Source: Turbatrix aceti (lineage: Eukaryota; Nematoda; Chromadorea; Rhabditida; Panagrolaimidae). From it: DNA of 64,000 bases. The stretch lies in assembly GCA_963969345.1 (NCBI GenBank), contig OZ017770.1:6581246-6645245 (forward strand), written 5' to 3'. Made by a program: the position numbers and the translations under genes. This document shows, one piece after another, positions 14,080 through 25,962 of the stretch. How positions within the stretch are numbered: the stretch's first letter is position 1; each line of letters begins with the position of its first letter. The notes under the pieces were generated by a model. It made no database searches. It was given only the letters and a program-made list of their open reading frames with translations, and had not been told where the DNA came from.

Positions 14080-17000
14080 TAAATGAATAAAAAACAAGCT
14101 TCAAGGTCCTAACGGACGTCAAAAATTCCATTTTTTTATTGTTGAACTTCCTGGTTGTTTGCGTTGCTTATAAATCATGAGTACGCTAAACGGATTGAAA
14201 CAGAAGTTATTTGGTTGATCTATTGTGAATGTTGATTGTTTTTAACAAACACGGCTTGCAAACCGACATAAAATTGCGATGAGCTAAAAATTGAAGATCA
14301 GGGAAGGTCAGCAATAAATTTAAGTTTCAAGTGCTTTTTAATTGAATTTCTGAAATAGAAGAATATATATTGTAAAAGTTGTGTTTTGGTTTACTAAGAG
14401 TAAACCGGGCTGAAATTGAAAGTTTGTCCCAATTTTACCTTTGGTTACAACTGACGCTATCAGGATGTGATAATGAAATCAAAGTAGACTCATCAACTAA
14501 TCTGACTGATATGACGCTACTATCACATTTAAATTCTTCGCTGAAAGCTTTTCAATTTAAATTTTTCATTGATTTGATAATCGCGTATAGAACTTGATGA
14601 AATCAAAATGCATAACCTTTTCAGTTTTTTTGTTGAAATTTGGAATTAATTTTACATGCTTACATTTTTCGACCACGCTTTCTTGCACATCGATCTTGTC
14701 ATTTCTTTGTCAACCCCGAAATAAACATGCTTGATTCATCAAAAAATGCAGTCCTTGTCGTAACCTCCGTTTTTTTGCAATGACTAAAAAACCATAACGG
14801 CATGCATCGCATGAATTTAGGGTCAAAGTGCATCATCGGTGACAAAGAATGTTCAGTCAAACGAATTACGAATCTGAGAGGTTCGACTGTGTTCACACCT
14901 TTTTCTGAATTATTGACCGCCACCCCTGCGACCCTTGCATCAGTCCCCGCAGGTTGGCCTCTAAATCCCCGCCTCTTTTGTTTACGGTCCTTCGTATATA
15001 ACCAGGAATCAGGAGCGCCATTTCAACCCGAGTAATCTCCGCTGGAATAGTAAGCCACCCCTTAGCAGGTGCACCCCTTACAAAAGGCAAACCCAGTTGC
15101 CGTCGCGTTTTCGAATTCATTTCGGTCTCACACCTTGCAGTTTACAACTTCTGTTCCTACAGTAAGACATTTTTTTTTCAAAAAAGAAAGTGTGTAGGAC
15201 TATCACACCTTTCTCATTTTTTGTATTGATATTTAAGCGTGCCAGTAGGAAGTCAAATGTTCATCTCTTGGTGCCTGCCTGTTTTTTTGTAAACGGTTGT
15301 TATGAATTCGCTGAGCAGATGGATCCGTGTTTTTTGTTCGTGACCGTGGCTTTGCTTTGATCTTCTTGCCCCATGATTCCGAAGATAGGCCATCTGTGGT
15401 GTTTGAAACGGATCTGACTGTTCAACATGTGCTCTCTACTTTTATAGTTTTGCGCGTTTCCAAAAGCCAAGGTATGTTGGTATGTCTTGATCTTTGAGCC
15501 TTCGTAAAATTGTTTTCAAAACAAATTTTAATTCGCAGAAGCTTGTCTGACCGAACTACCCATAGTCGAAGATTTTTGCGGGACAGACCCTATTTTCAAC
15601 CTAGTACTCGGGGGCACAGGGATCAGAGTTTAAAAATTTGTCATCTTTCGTTGCCTAGTGTGAATTAGTCGAGTCTGGATGTAAGGTGGTGCCATGTCGT
15701 GAGTCATGTCTAGTAACTGTGCCTGGCCACGAAGCAGGACCGTTCTGCAGTGATGAAATGCACGCACCACGCTACTGTTCTCCTTGATAAAAAAAAACAG
15801 ACAATGAAAAAATATGACGTAAAATCATAAGATACGGACAAAGGGCAGCCCCGCCTTCCCGCTTCGGCAGTGAAGCACTGTTTGTCAGTGACAGATGCAC
15901 AGGATCGTTTGCAAGTCAGATCACTCATAAGCGATGCGATGCTTTTTCCCTGCTTTCTTTTATTTACGTTGTATCGTTTGTCAAATCTCCCAGTCGTCAA
16001 AATTGATATTGAGTCTTTTTTTGATGTATGTACATGCACGTTTTCCAAAATGTTTTGTTCACAAAGAAGCCACGTCTTCTGGTTGCAAGCAGGCCAGTTA
16101 TTCAATTCCCTCCCAACTTTGTGTTCGTAAATTGAGTGTCCAGCATTTTCCATTCTGACCTGTGGCAAATTCTGGTTGTTTACCATAGTTTTTTTTAACT
16201 CGGACAAAATCCGTCAACAACAAAGCATCCGGCATTACTTTGCCTTGTTGTTGACGAATTTCAAAAATTCAATAACACTCGGCAATAAAAAAAAACGCGA
16301 CCATCGGAATATTAAAATAGTGTTTTGAACTGTTCGGTCATCAGCCACAATTGTCATATGCGGTTTTGCGGTCGTTTTGCTATTGCCATGCGCTGAATGC
16401 CCGACCGCGAGGCTTTCTTTGGTTCGGTCGTCGCCAAAGGCTTGCTTTGCCTGCTCGAATGACTGACTGACTGACTGGACGACCGCGTAGTGCCGCTACT
16501 TTCACCCTCGCAGCAGACGGCTTTTTTCGTTTGCCACAACCCTGCCTCGTAGAACGTAGCCACGAGCCATTGCTTTTCTCTCTTTGGAGTTGTGCAAGCC
16601 TTATTTCAACTTTGTGTCACTCAGCAAAATCAGCATTGTCTCGGTCGTCTCTCATACACGGTTGTTCGATTGAAGCGCCCTCAGGCTCGGCATTTAATTG
16701 AACCCGTTGCGATTTAGAGTCCAGCAGTTAAACCGCTCATCTCTTTCCTTGTCTATTTTCCCAATTCTGTTTACAATTTCAAAAGCTTTGTCATCCTTTA
16801 TTGTTGTTAAACTTTTGCAAAAAGTTCCCATCGTGTTCACACTTTTGTTTTTAATCAGCGTCTGGTCGTTATGATGAGCGACTCTTTGCTTTTCGCTATT
16901 TATTTAACAGATTTCTTTGGTGTTTTGAACTCTCCCATCGGTTCCTCATTGATTTATCAATTTTCTATAAGTATGCAATCGAGTCATACATTTTATGAAT

Positions 17001-18135
17001 TCAAAGGCTCTCCTTGACGCCTCAATTTATTTTTGCTTCCGCTGTGAACAAAAAAAATGTATCCAATGCCATGTTCCGTTATGAATCACGCGTTTTTATC
17101 CGCACAATTTGTTGTCAACCGTGAGAACATATAAACGCTAAAAAAAGTGCTTTGATCAGTCTTGACGTCGTTAAATGGGGTTTGCACCGTCGAGCCGACT
17201 GACGCATGTCATGTTGATTATCTCCGCGAACCCCCAAAATAGCGCCTTTGTGATACACGCTTGACTCTCTTATGATATTTTTTTTTAAATAAGACAAGCC
17301 GACTTTTTAACATTTTCCCGTCCATAATTTTAATACTCTTTAGACAGATAGTAACATATGATTTTTGTAGTAGCAGTGCAATTCACGCTGATCAGTTGGT
17401 TTGCATGTGTTGATAATACTTCTTGGAAGTGATATCAATGAATTAACCACAGTCTCTAAGTGCGATCTCCTCTATTGATTGTGTTATAATAAAAACGTGT
17501 CTATGATTGTGTTTCAAATTTGCAATTAGTTTCTTTCATCAATTGGAGGAAATTTGAGTGTTGCAGAAATGATTGGCATGTGTTTCCTATCAGCGGAAGC
17601 CTTTCGTGCGTTTTCATACTTGAATTTACACGCGAAGTAATAAGAGCGTAAAAACCATTGTTGTTGACTTCGCAAAATGACTTTCAAGGATTGTCGTCAC
17701 GCATGCTTCATGTGGTTTCGTTTTTAATAAAGCCTCGTATTTACCCCCAAAATGTGCGTAAAAGCGCTGGGGGAATGTCCAGTGCGGTTAGGAGCGGCCA
17801 CGGTTTTCTATTTTTTTTGTTACATGGTTATACATATGTATTGCCGCCTTTTTGCGTTCTAACAATGGTTGTAAAAAGTGCGAACATCTTTTACACCCTG
17901 GCGAGCAGAATTTTTAGCGTCAGGGTGCAAATGGGAGAAAAAAAGGTGATTGTTAGCCGGAATGCTTGTGCGAGTCACTTACAGATTACAAAAATTCCTT
18001 CGTGTTATCTTTGTGTGTCGCGTTGTTTCTATAAACAATTGCATAGTTTTTTCTGATTGAATTAAATTTCAGTTTTGTGCATTGGTAGAAGCGGGGGTTC
18101 GATTGGAGGCTATTGCCCGGCCTGTTTGTATCAAA
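14080..18135. other. Long intergenic stretch before the MCT gene
   Basis: About 4 kb with no supported gene. An AATAAA just after the LAT stop may be its poly(A) signal. A minus-strand frame at 15710-16207 (165 codons) is ATG-less at its reported start and has no recognisable domain. A (GACT)4 microsatellite lies at about 16461-16477. A TTTCAG acceptor near 18072 precedes the MCT start codon by about 64 nt. Confidence 0.4.
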
Positions 18136-20980
18136 ATGGCAAATCTTGAGAACTCCAAATCACCTACTGGTGATGAGGGGAACGACGTGCTCTCGGTGAA
18201 CTCGGTACCCCAGGTTGTGATCAACGAACCCGAAGAGCCGACCATAACGGGCGAAACGCCAACTACTCCCGAGGAAGAAAGCGAAGCTCAACCCGAGGCA
18301 ATCAAGACCCCCGAATCGCGCACCCCGACAATGAATGGCGTCTTTCACGGCTTTTCCGACAACTTTGTTTATCACGATGGAATTGATGGGTCCCAGATCC
18401 CGGATGATGCAACTTCCTTTGCCGACAGTGAGTTTATATGCCTCGACTTTTCTAGGCTAACAAAAAAAATTTAAGACGAAGGAATTCACATTACTGATGC
18501 ATTTCCGGTGCCTCCGGATGGCGGTTATGGATGGGTTATCGTTTTTGCTGCTTTCATCGCAAACTTTTTGGTTGACGGGATCTCCAATGCCTTCGGTGCA
18601 TTCATGGGCTATTTCCGGGAAGAATTCAAATCCTCTCCTGCTGCGACATCCTTTATTGGGTCCCTGCTTATCGGTGTCTATCTGCTCTCGGGTAAGTCAA
18701 CTTATGTTTTTTTATATAAAATTCATTAATTTTTAGGTCCGCTTGCTGGCGGTTTGCTTAACAAATACAATGCTCGTGTCGTGGTTATCGCAGGTTCCGT
18801 GCTTGCAGCCGCTTCTTTTGCCCTTTCCACTCTCGCCCCGAACATCGTATTCTTCTACCTCCTGTACGGTTTGCTCGGGGGTATGGGCTTTGGTTTTATT
18901 TATCTCCCTGCTATCATCTGCGTCAGCATGTACTTTGAGAAGAAGCGCGCGCTGGCCACGGGTCTTGCCGTTGCGGGTAGCGGTTTTGGCACCTTTGTTC
19001 TGCCATATCTCTGTGAGCTTTCTCTCCATCAATTCGGGTGGCGTATCACGCTGTACTTTGTCACCGGTCTGATAGCCTGCTGTGTCGTTTGTGGAATTCT
19101 CTTCAAGCCTCTCCCGAAGCCGCAACCAGATTCAGAGCTACAAAACAAACTCAACGAAAACATGCGAAACGATCGCGCGTTCTTTGAAGCTCTAAGCCGC
19201 GCGGAGGAAGAACAATCACCGCGTCCTCTTTCTGCAAATTCGACCGAACTTGACAGTCCGACAAAACGCTTTAGCCGAACGATCTCTGTTAACACGCAGG
19301 GTGAGGAACACAAGGAACTTCTCCCCGAGAACGACGTTCAAAGACGCCTCCACGGTACTGACGAGGAGGAAATTATATCTGAAGGTGGTTCGCAAACACC
19401 TTATCGCCCTCCTTTGTCGCCTATCAGTGAAACAAAACACATAAATAAGAGTCGTGCCGGATCAACTCATCACGGCCACAATGCCCCTGTCACACACAAT
19501 CCCCGCAATCGTAAGCCTACGATGACCAGCATGGGCAGCGAGTACACCATCGACTTCAAAACCAGCAAACCAAATCTTTCCGGTCAACTGTCCCACATCT
19601 CTGCCCGTAGCTATGGTCAATCCCTTAGCAGGCTGAGTGCCGCACCTATGTCCCTCAAGGGAAGTGAAAGCATTGCCAGCATCGCAGTCAGCAACGTCGA
19701 TCCCAAAGAATTCATCCGACCTCTCAGTCGCCAGGATATTTTCCTCCAAGGCTCGATTCGTAACCTCAGAGAATTCCGTGAAGACGGCGCCAACTATCGA
19801 GAATACCGTGAATCTCACACTTCGATCCCAGCCGCTCTTCTGCACTCTCACGGTCAGATGGGCAGCATGGCGGGTGATATCGCGGACACCTCCAGCCGTA
19901 TGGGCGAAAGTCGTTACAGTCGCATGACCGGGCTTAACGAACTCGAGTACATCCCCATCGACGACAGCGCCTTCAAATGGGTTCCCCTGGTCATTCGAGC
20001 CTCCATCGCGCAGATGATAGACGTCGAGCTGCTGAAAGAACCCGTCATGATTCTCATGTGCATCGCAAACGTCTTGGGCATGCTCGGATTTTACATCCCC
20101 TTTGTCTACATCATTGAAGTCAGTGTCTCGCGTGGCACAACGCGCAGCGAAGGTACTTTCCTTGTCAGCATGCTCGGTATTGCCAACACTTTCGGTCGTG
20201 TACTGTTTGGCTGGGCGGCGGATCGTCACTTTGTCACCGCGCTCACGTTGAACAACATAACGCTGATCTTCTGCGGCTTGCTGACCTGCCTCGTACCTTT
20301 TGCCACAAACTACACACTCTTGCTGGTTTACGCCACTCTTTTTGGATTCTTCGTCTGTAAGTTGTTGAAAACATGAAACGTGGTAATAATTAAAGTTATC
20401 GTTTTCAGCCGCGTACATTTGCCTGACTTCCGTTGTTCTGAGCGACCTTCTTGGCATCGAGCGACTGACCAACTCATTCGGCTTGCTCATCGTGGCCCGT
20501 GGTATCGCGTCTCTTTTGGGCACTCCCTTGGCTGGTAGGACATACGACAAGGCTTCCGTGATTGGTAATGTTTAACTTCCAGGAATGGCCTACGACGTTA
20601 CGAATTCCTACGACAGCTGCTTCATCCTTTCGGGCATCCTAATTACTCTCGCTGGTCTGGCAAGTTGCGCTATTCCTGCTGTTCATCGACGTCAACGTGG
20701 CCAAATGAAAAACGAAGGTAATTAATCTTATATTTCAAATAACACTTTAAAATTATTTATTATAGGCGACTTTGACTTCAATGCCCAGGAACTCCAAGAA
20801 AACCACAGCGGCAAGCTGTCCGTTCTCACTGAACGATCTGAAGAAAACTTGACCGAGTATCAGCGCACAATTCAAAGCCTGAAACAGCAGAAACAGCTCA
20901 TGAATGACTTGGAAGAAGCTCGGCGCCAGGTTATTAAAAATAACAAGATCGCTGAAGCTCACGAAGATCAGGAAAACTGA
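18136..20980 (+). CDS. SLC16 monocarboxylate-transporter-like MFS protein
   Basis: Multi-pass plasma-membrane carrier of the MCT branch of the major facilitator superfamily. Exons 18136-18427, 18476-18691, 18737-20356, 20409-20534, 20583-20717, 20766-20980; 867 residues. Residues 1-115 are hydrophilic and acidic. The MCT signature PPDGGYGWVIV opens TM1. The second conserved MCT stretch is YLPAIICVSMYFEKKRALATG. Helix 6 ends near residue 294 and a roughly 300-residue Ser/Arg-rich cytoplasmic loop follows, much longer than in mammalian MCT1. The C-terminal half restarts at LLKEPVMILMCIANVLG and includes GRVLFGWAADR. The last 70 residues are charged and probably helical (KQQKQLMNDLEEARRQ). The ATG at 18136 was chosen because the longer open frame begins with TTG. 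Substrate is unknown. Confidence 0.92.
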
Positions 20981-21497
20981 GCACTACACTCCCGCATCTG
21001 TCTGTTCCACTCAACAAGTAATAATACTTTTCCCGCATCTATTTTTTAGATCTCCTGTTGTTAACTTAATTTTTTTTTGTCACTTCCAAAAACTGTTGAT
21101 CCTCTGCGGGTTTCCCTTGCACGCCTTAACTGTTTTGTTTTTTTTTTAAATTAATTTTATTGTTCACCATCCGGCAATCAATCACCGACCCGTTGTTGTT
21201 TCCTTCCGGCGTAGTTTCGCTTCTCACCTGTGCAGTCCTTATTTGTGTGCAACACTTGAAAGAATAATTTCTTTCCGATATCACTGTTTCTTACCGCTTC
21301 AATATTTGTGGTCGAACGATTATTCGTGCGGCTCGAAGCAGTTCACTGTGTTACCGTCAACAAGAGCTTTTTTTTTCTCTTTTTCTCAACCTGTCTGCAA
21401 AGAAGCTGGCTTTACTTTCGACCTTTTCTCACCCCTTCCAAATAAAACTTATTTATTTGGCGTGGTAGACAGACCAGCCTAGCTCGAACGCCGTGCT
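20981..21497. other. MCT 3' region
   Basis: Pyrimidine-rich sequence after the MCT stop, with an AATAAA near 21440 that could be the poly(A) signal. No coding frame of interest. It ends at the left target duplication of the adjacent transposon. Confidence 0.4.
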
Positions 21498-22036
21498 CAG
21501 AGTTGTTCAATTCGACAATTTTCAGCGCTCGCTCTGCTCACGCTCTTTGAGCAATTCAATTTTCCGTGCTCGCTCTGCTCATGCTCTTTGAGTTCCTAAA
21601 ATTTTCGCGCTCGCTCCGCTCGCGCTCTTTTATTCTCAGATTCTCTGCTCTTGCTCTGCTCACGCTCGTGAGTTGAGCAAGAGCGAGCAATGAGCGAACA
21701 TGGCTCACACAAAAAAAAGTGAATTTTGAGCCAAAATTCAGTTCCTCACTAAAAGAAAGACCGTATACTCCTTGGAGATACCCCCAACATCGTGTTTTTG
21801 GTCGAAATTACCAGTATTTTAGTATTTGTAGCACTAAATTTATAGTGAGCAGTGCTCATTTTAAAAATTTCTCTTGCTCGCTCTGCTCACGCTCTTTGAG
21901 CAATTCAATTTTTCGTGCTCGCTCTGCTCATGCTCATTGAGCACTCCAATTTTTCGCGCTCGCTCCGCTCGCGCTCGTGAGCTGAGCAGGAGCGAGCAGT
22001 GAGCAGGAGCAATTTGGTGAGCATCGAACAACTCTG
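21498..22036. mobile_element. hAT-like non-autonomous element (MITE)
   Basis: A 539-bp insertion bounded by terminal inverted repeats: the left end reads CAGAGTTGTTCAAT and the right end, on the minus strand, reads CAGAGTTGTTCGAT. The flanks GCCGTGCT (21490-21497) and CCCGTGCT (22037-22044) form an 8-bp target-site duplication with one mismatch. An 8-bp duplication and CAG-starting ends are characteristic of hAT transposons. The inside has no transposase frame. It consists of two GAGC/GCTC-rich blocks (about 21525-21700 and 21845-22020) built from near-repeats of GCTCGCTCTGCTCACGCTC in both orientations, able to fold extensively, around an AT-rich centre. Confidence 0.78.
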
Positions 22037-23353
22037 CCCGTGCTATTTTCATTTTTTGTCACTGTTTTTCATGACAAATGCAGACAAATAAATGATTTTT
22101 TATGTTATAATAACATCCACGAGATCAACGAAGACGGCTTCAAACAAATGGATGGGACATCATGTGTACGATAAAAAATATAAAACCACAGCAACGCCCA
22201 AAAGAATGGTGTCTGCGTGTTTGGGTCTCGTTGAAAAATTGAAAGCGGCCCATGGGTAGTCATTGCATAATTGCCCGACGCAACGGCAGAGTTCGATAGT
22301 TCGGTTGCTTGACTGCGCGGCCAAATGGGGTGGCAGTAACTTTCGTATCGGTACTGGACCGCAGCTTGTGTCTGCAATTGCAACAAGTTAGTTAAAAAAA
22401 AAAGGTGTATCCATCTGGTGACAAGATTTTTACAGCCACAAGGACAGATTGATGAACGACTTTGAATAAGACGTTAGATTGCTTTTTAATGTCCTCGGAT
22501 GACGACTAGGTACTTGATTTATTATAATCAGGTGTCCTAGCAAAATTCTATTTTATATTTTTACTACTCATTTTATTTTCATTTTAAAGCAACAGAATTC
22601 AACAAATCTGAAATTAAAAACAAGCACGGTGCACTATTACGTATCCACTATTTTTCATTGTCGCCAGTATAAATAAAATCATATTGTACTATGCAGCGGA
22701 GGCGGCAATGAGAGAGGTGCTTGAGAGCACGCCAAAAGAGGAAAGGTCCTGCGTGTTGACCAAAAATTTTTTACTCATGCCCGTGCGTTTTTAAGCCTTT
22801 CTTTTTTTTGTCTGTCACCAAAAGCAGTCTATCCAAAATAAAGAATGGTCCATAAAATTGGAATAAATTAGCAAATCTCGATTTGTCGGCACCACCATAG
22901 TCCCGCATTTTTCAACTCTCTGTCGCTGCCCGCGGCACTGTGCAAGCGGTTTGTTGTTTCTTGTTGATGCCTCTATTGCTCACTTAAGTGAATGAAAAAT
23001 GAAGTGGTCGTGTAAAAAGCTTTAAAATAATTTAACAAATTTGGGAAGTCTGTTAAATGTAACGCTTAGGAAACAAGCAACACTTTTGAAATTTTTTATC
23101 GCCCTGGTTTTTTTTGGCTTTTCCGGAAAAGCGCTTAATCTTGAGTTTTTGATATCTTGCAACAAATAAATGATTTTTGCTCCAAACTTAGGAGCTGGCG
23201 CCCCATACCCAACCACAAAAAAAAACGTCAAATTATTCATTTCAAGCGGATTTGACAAATTTTTGTCCCTTGAAAGCGTCTCTCAAATGTTTTTGCCTTG
23301 TTATACATATCAACAGAATCGCCCTAGCGACATCCCCTTAGATCTCCTTTGCG
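22037..23353. other. Intergenic, no gene seen
   Basis: AT-rich sequence between the transposon and the tentative 3' end of the Ly6-like gene. Short minus-strand frames at 22105-22386 and 23022-23258 have no splice partners or domain that I recognise. Unplaced 3' exons of the Ly6-like gene could lie here. Confidence 0.35.
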
Positions 23354-24920
23354 CTATGCCGAAAAACGCAACCAATTCTCTGTGGAATTGTATTCCTGAA
23401 TGCAAAATTGGTAGAAATCTGTTATGTCAAACACATCGAAGCGCGCAACTCCCGGTCGACCGAAGTCTTGTCCAGAGTCACTTTTGATGCATATAACTAT
23501 TTTTTTTCAATACAACCAAATGCTTTTATGCTTGCTCCATTCCATGAATCGAAAGAAAAAAAAAGAAACGTACCAACGACACTTGATTTTGGAGCCTCAC
23601 CGTATTTGAACACAGAAGAAAAACATCCGCGAATTACATTATTGCCAATATGTTGCCCTGAAAATTAAAATAAATAAATATGAGCGATATTGCTTATTGG
23701 TGCTTTTGTGCACGTTATCTTTTGTTGACAGGAGCATAAGTCAATGTGACACCGGCATAATTGATTGCCGCGATCAGCCACTGGACAGGAGGCCACTAAC
23801 GACTTGAAGCATCTTATAGACATTAAAAGTGATAAACGTAAGCGGTTAAATTTGCAAGCTATTGTTTTTTTCGAGAACACGTCACTAAAAATACTCGCTT
23901 CAGTAAAGACAGGGTGTGCTTCGAAAGAAATAAATCATTGGGCCTAGTACAAATTTTTTTTTGTCCTATTTGTAGTTTTTGACTGCAAAAAAAACCGCCA
24001 CACATACCTGCTAAAATGCGGGGCTCAATAACAGTCACGCATATAGAATGAGTACAGGGCGTTCGCCCAATAATGACACCCGCTGGCATGGAATGACAAT
24101 AATCGGTGAAATTCATCGGCCGGTAGTAAAGCTGAAATATGAAAAAATAAAATCATCAGATAACATGCCAAATTGTTCCTGATTTATGTGTTTGCTAGGA
24201 TTTTTGTTTGGGTGTTTTTTTCCAAGACTCTGTAACCTAATCCGTTGCGCTACAGCTGTTCAGGGTTTAGTTTTCGTAATATATACACAACGAATATATA
24301 TCATCTTCAAAGTTAAAGACACTTTCAGATATTGCATGTGAGTTGTAAAAACGTTAGCATCCAATCAGTTTTAACATAGTTTTGTTTTCCTTAACAATTC
24401 ACTTGGAAAATTTGTCGTCAGGCAGATTCCAAACATGTGAGTCGCCGTTTCCTAGACTGCAAATTGTCATATTTTTGAACATAAAGCAGACGAGTTTTTG
24501 GAAGACGTATAATAAGCTTTTTCAAGCAAAATCTAATTTCCGAGATTGTAAAAAGTTTTATGACACAAAATCACTCTTTGCGACAGTGAAAAACGGATGT
24601 CCTGCTTTTTTTGTACGGTCAACAAAAGCTTTTTTGCAGCCACGTAACATTTTCTACACGATAATCTACACGAAAATAATATCATGCCAGGCGTGGTTAA
24701 GAGAAAATTGTAAAAAAAAAATTGTGCTGTCATAATTGAGCCAATTGTTAAATACGCAAGTCATAAGAAGCAATATCAATGGGAAGTCAAAAAGACACGT
24801 AAAAGAGAATATATACAAAGGTATACGAGCAAAGAGCACGGGTGCCTTACCTGTTCAAGAAAAGGCCAATGAACTTGAAAGTCTTCGGACATGCAGCTGA
24901 AGCAATAACGAGTGCTGAGT
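23354..24920 (-). CDS. ODR-2/HOT-like Ly6 (three-finger fold) protein, partial model
   Basis: No long frame exists here, but four exons join in phase: 24851-24920, 24008-24131, 23574-23657 and, less surely, 23354-23496. The product runs [19 protein letters not shown], then [36 protein letters not shown], and [18 protein letters not shown]. The CxxCMS start, the YYRPxNFTDxC block, PCxxxICVTxxEP and the IRGC motif match the nematode ODR-2/HOT group of GPI-anchored Ly6 proteins that act in neurons. The first three acceptors and donors are good. The last exon uses a purine-rich acceptor and lacks the usual CxC....CN ending, so the 3' end may be wrong. The signal-peptide exon upstream of 24920 was not found; the first exon could extend to 24968. 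Confidence 0.62.
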
Positions 24921-25962
24921 CTGAAACCGAGTTGCCACTCGCTTTCATTATTCAGAATCCGGACGTAACTAACTCACTTGTCGGTTAGTTGATTGCGTAT
25001 ATAGCCTGTCGTCGTTGTAATTATCAACAACAGATTCAAAATTGTTTGTCTGAGCATTCATGAATACAGCTTTCGGACATGCGATAACTTCTACGGGTGC
25101 CAAAATGATACTTACTGATGGGCCTACGACGACTATCTCTAAAAGCATAAAAATCTTTTCTTGCATGAAAAATATCGTAAAACTCCAATTACCAAAATTG
25201 CAAGAACGAAAAATTGGACGTAGTACCAATAGGTGCAATAATCAAAAGATAAAGAAGAAATGCCCACGACCCATTAAGGTGGCATCGGAATCACAAACTT
25301 GACAGTATATCGCAAATAATTGGGACAAAACAATTTATTAATCTAATCACTAGTGAACTTTTGTCACTTACTGAGTAGACGCCTCACCAGCCTACTGCTT
25401 CAAAGCGCTCTTACCACCAGCCGGCCGGCATTTCCCTCTGTGAGCACTTGTCCTTCTTTCCGTTAGCAGGTCCCGCCCTTCATGTGGCGCACTTTATGTT
25501 CTATAAAAGTAACAGTTCTTCTTTGTTTTATTCTTCCATGTCGTGATTTAGCGTACAAATTGTTTTTCCACACGTAGTGTGGGTAGGCATACGACGCAAA
25601 TAAGAAGTTGTATGTGTGGCAACAAAATGGGTTGCGTGAAACCCATCTACGCAATTACGTTTGAAGACATAACTTTATTACATAATGTGATCAAACCAAA
25701 TTGAAATATGATGGTAACATCGTGAGCATTTTTTTTAGAACAATAGTTGGCACAAAGCAGCAAACTGTGAACCTTCTCAAAGTGGCGCGTGTAATTGCTA
25801 CTTGAACCGTTTTGGGCTGATCAAAGTTTCTGGCAGCCGGTAGATGATTGCTTTGGAATATGGTTTCTTGAAGTGTCGACTGTGGAGGGAAAAATCAAAG
25901 GCCAACATAGTAGAAAGATAAATAGTAAAAAGGCGGAAAAGGTACAAGTCATCAGTAATCAA
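24921..25962. other. Intergenic between Ly6-like and DLGAP genes
   Basis: This should contain the missing 5' exon of the Ly6-like gene and the 3' UTR of the DLGAP gene. A minus-strand frame at 24969-25238 contains a hydrophobic run followed by a GTAAGT donor near 25114, but its phase does not fit the first Ly6 exon. Nothing else seen. Confidence 0.35.

Noticed and set aside
15710..16207. 165-codon minus-strand frame
   Set aside because: No recognisable motif and no flanking splice or poly(A) signals; cysteines and hydrophobics look random.
19462..20550. 362-codon minus-strand open frame
   Set aside because: It lies exactly antisense to the large coding exon of the MCT-like gene; codon bias of the sense frame explains the lack of stops. 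It has no domain.
24200..24290. tRNA-like A box (TAGCGCAACGG) on the minus strand
   Set aside because: No B box at the right distance, and no acceptor stem or anticodon loop can be folded; at most a decayed tRNA or SINE fragment.
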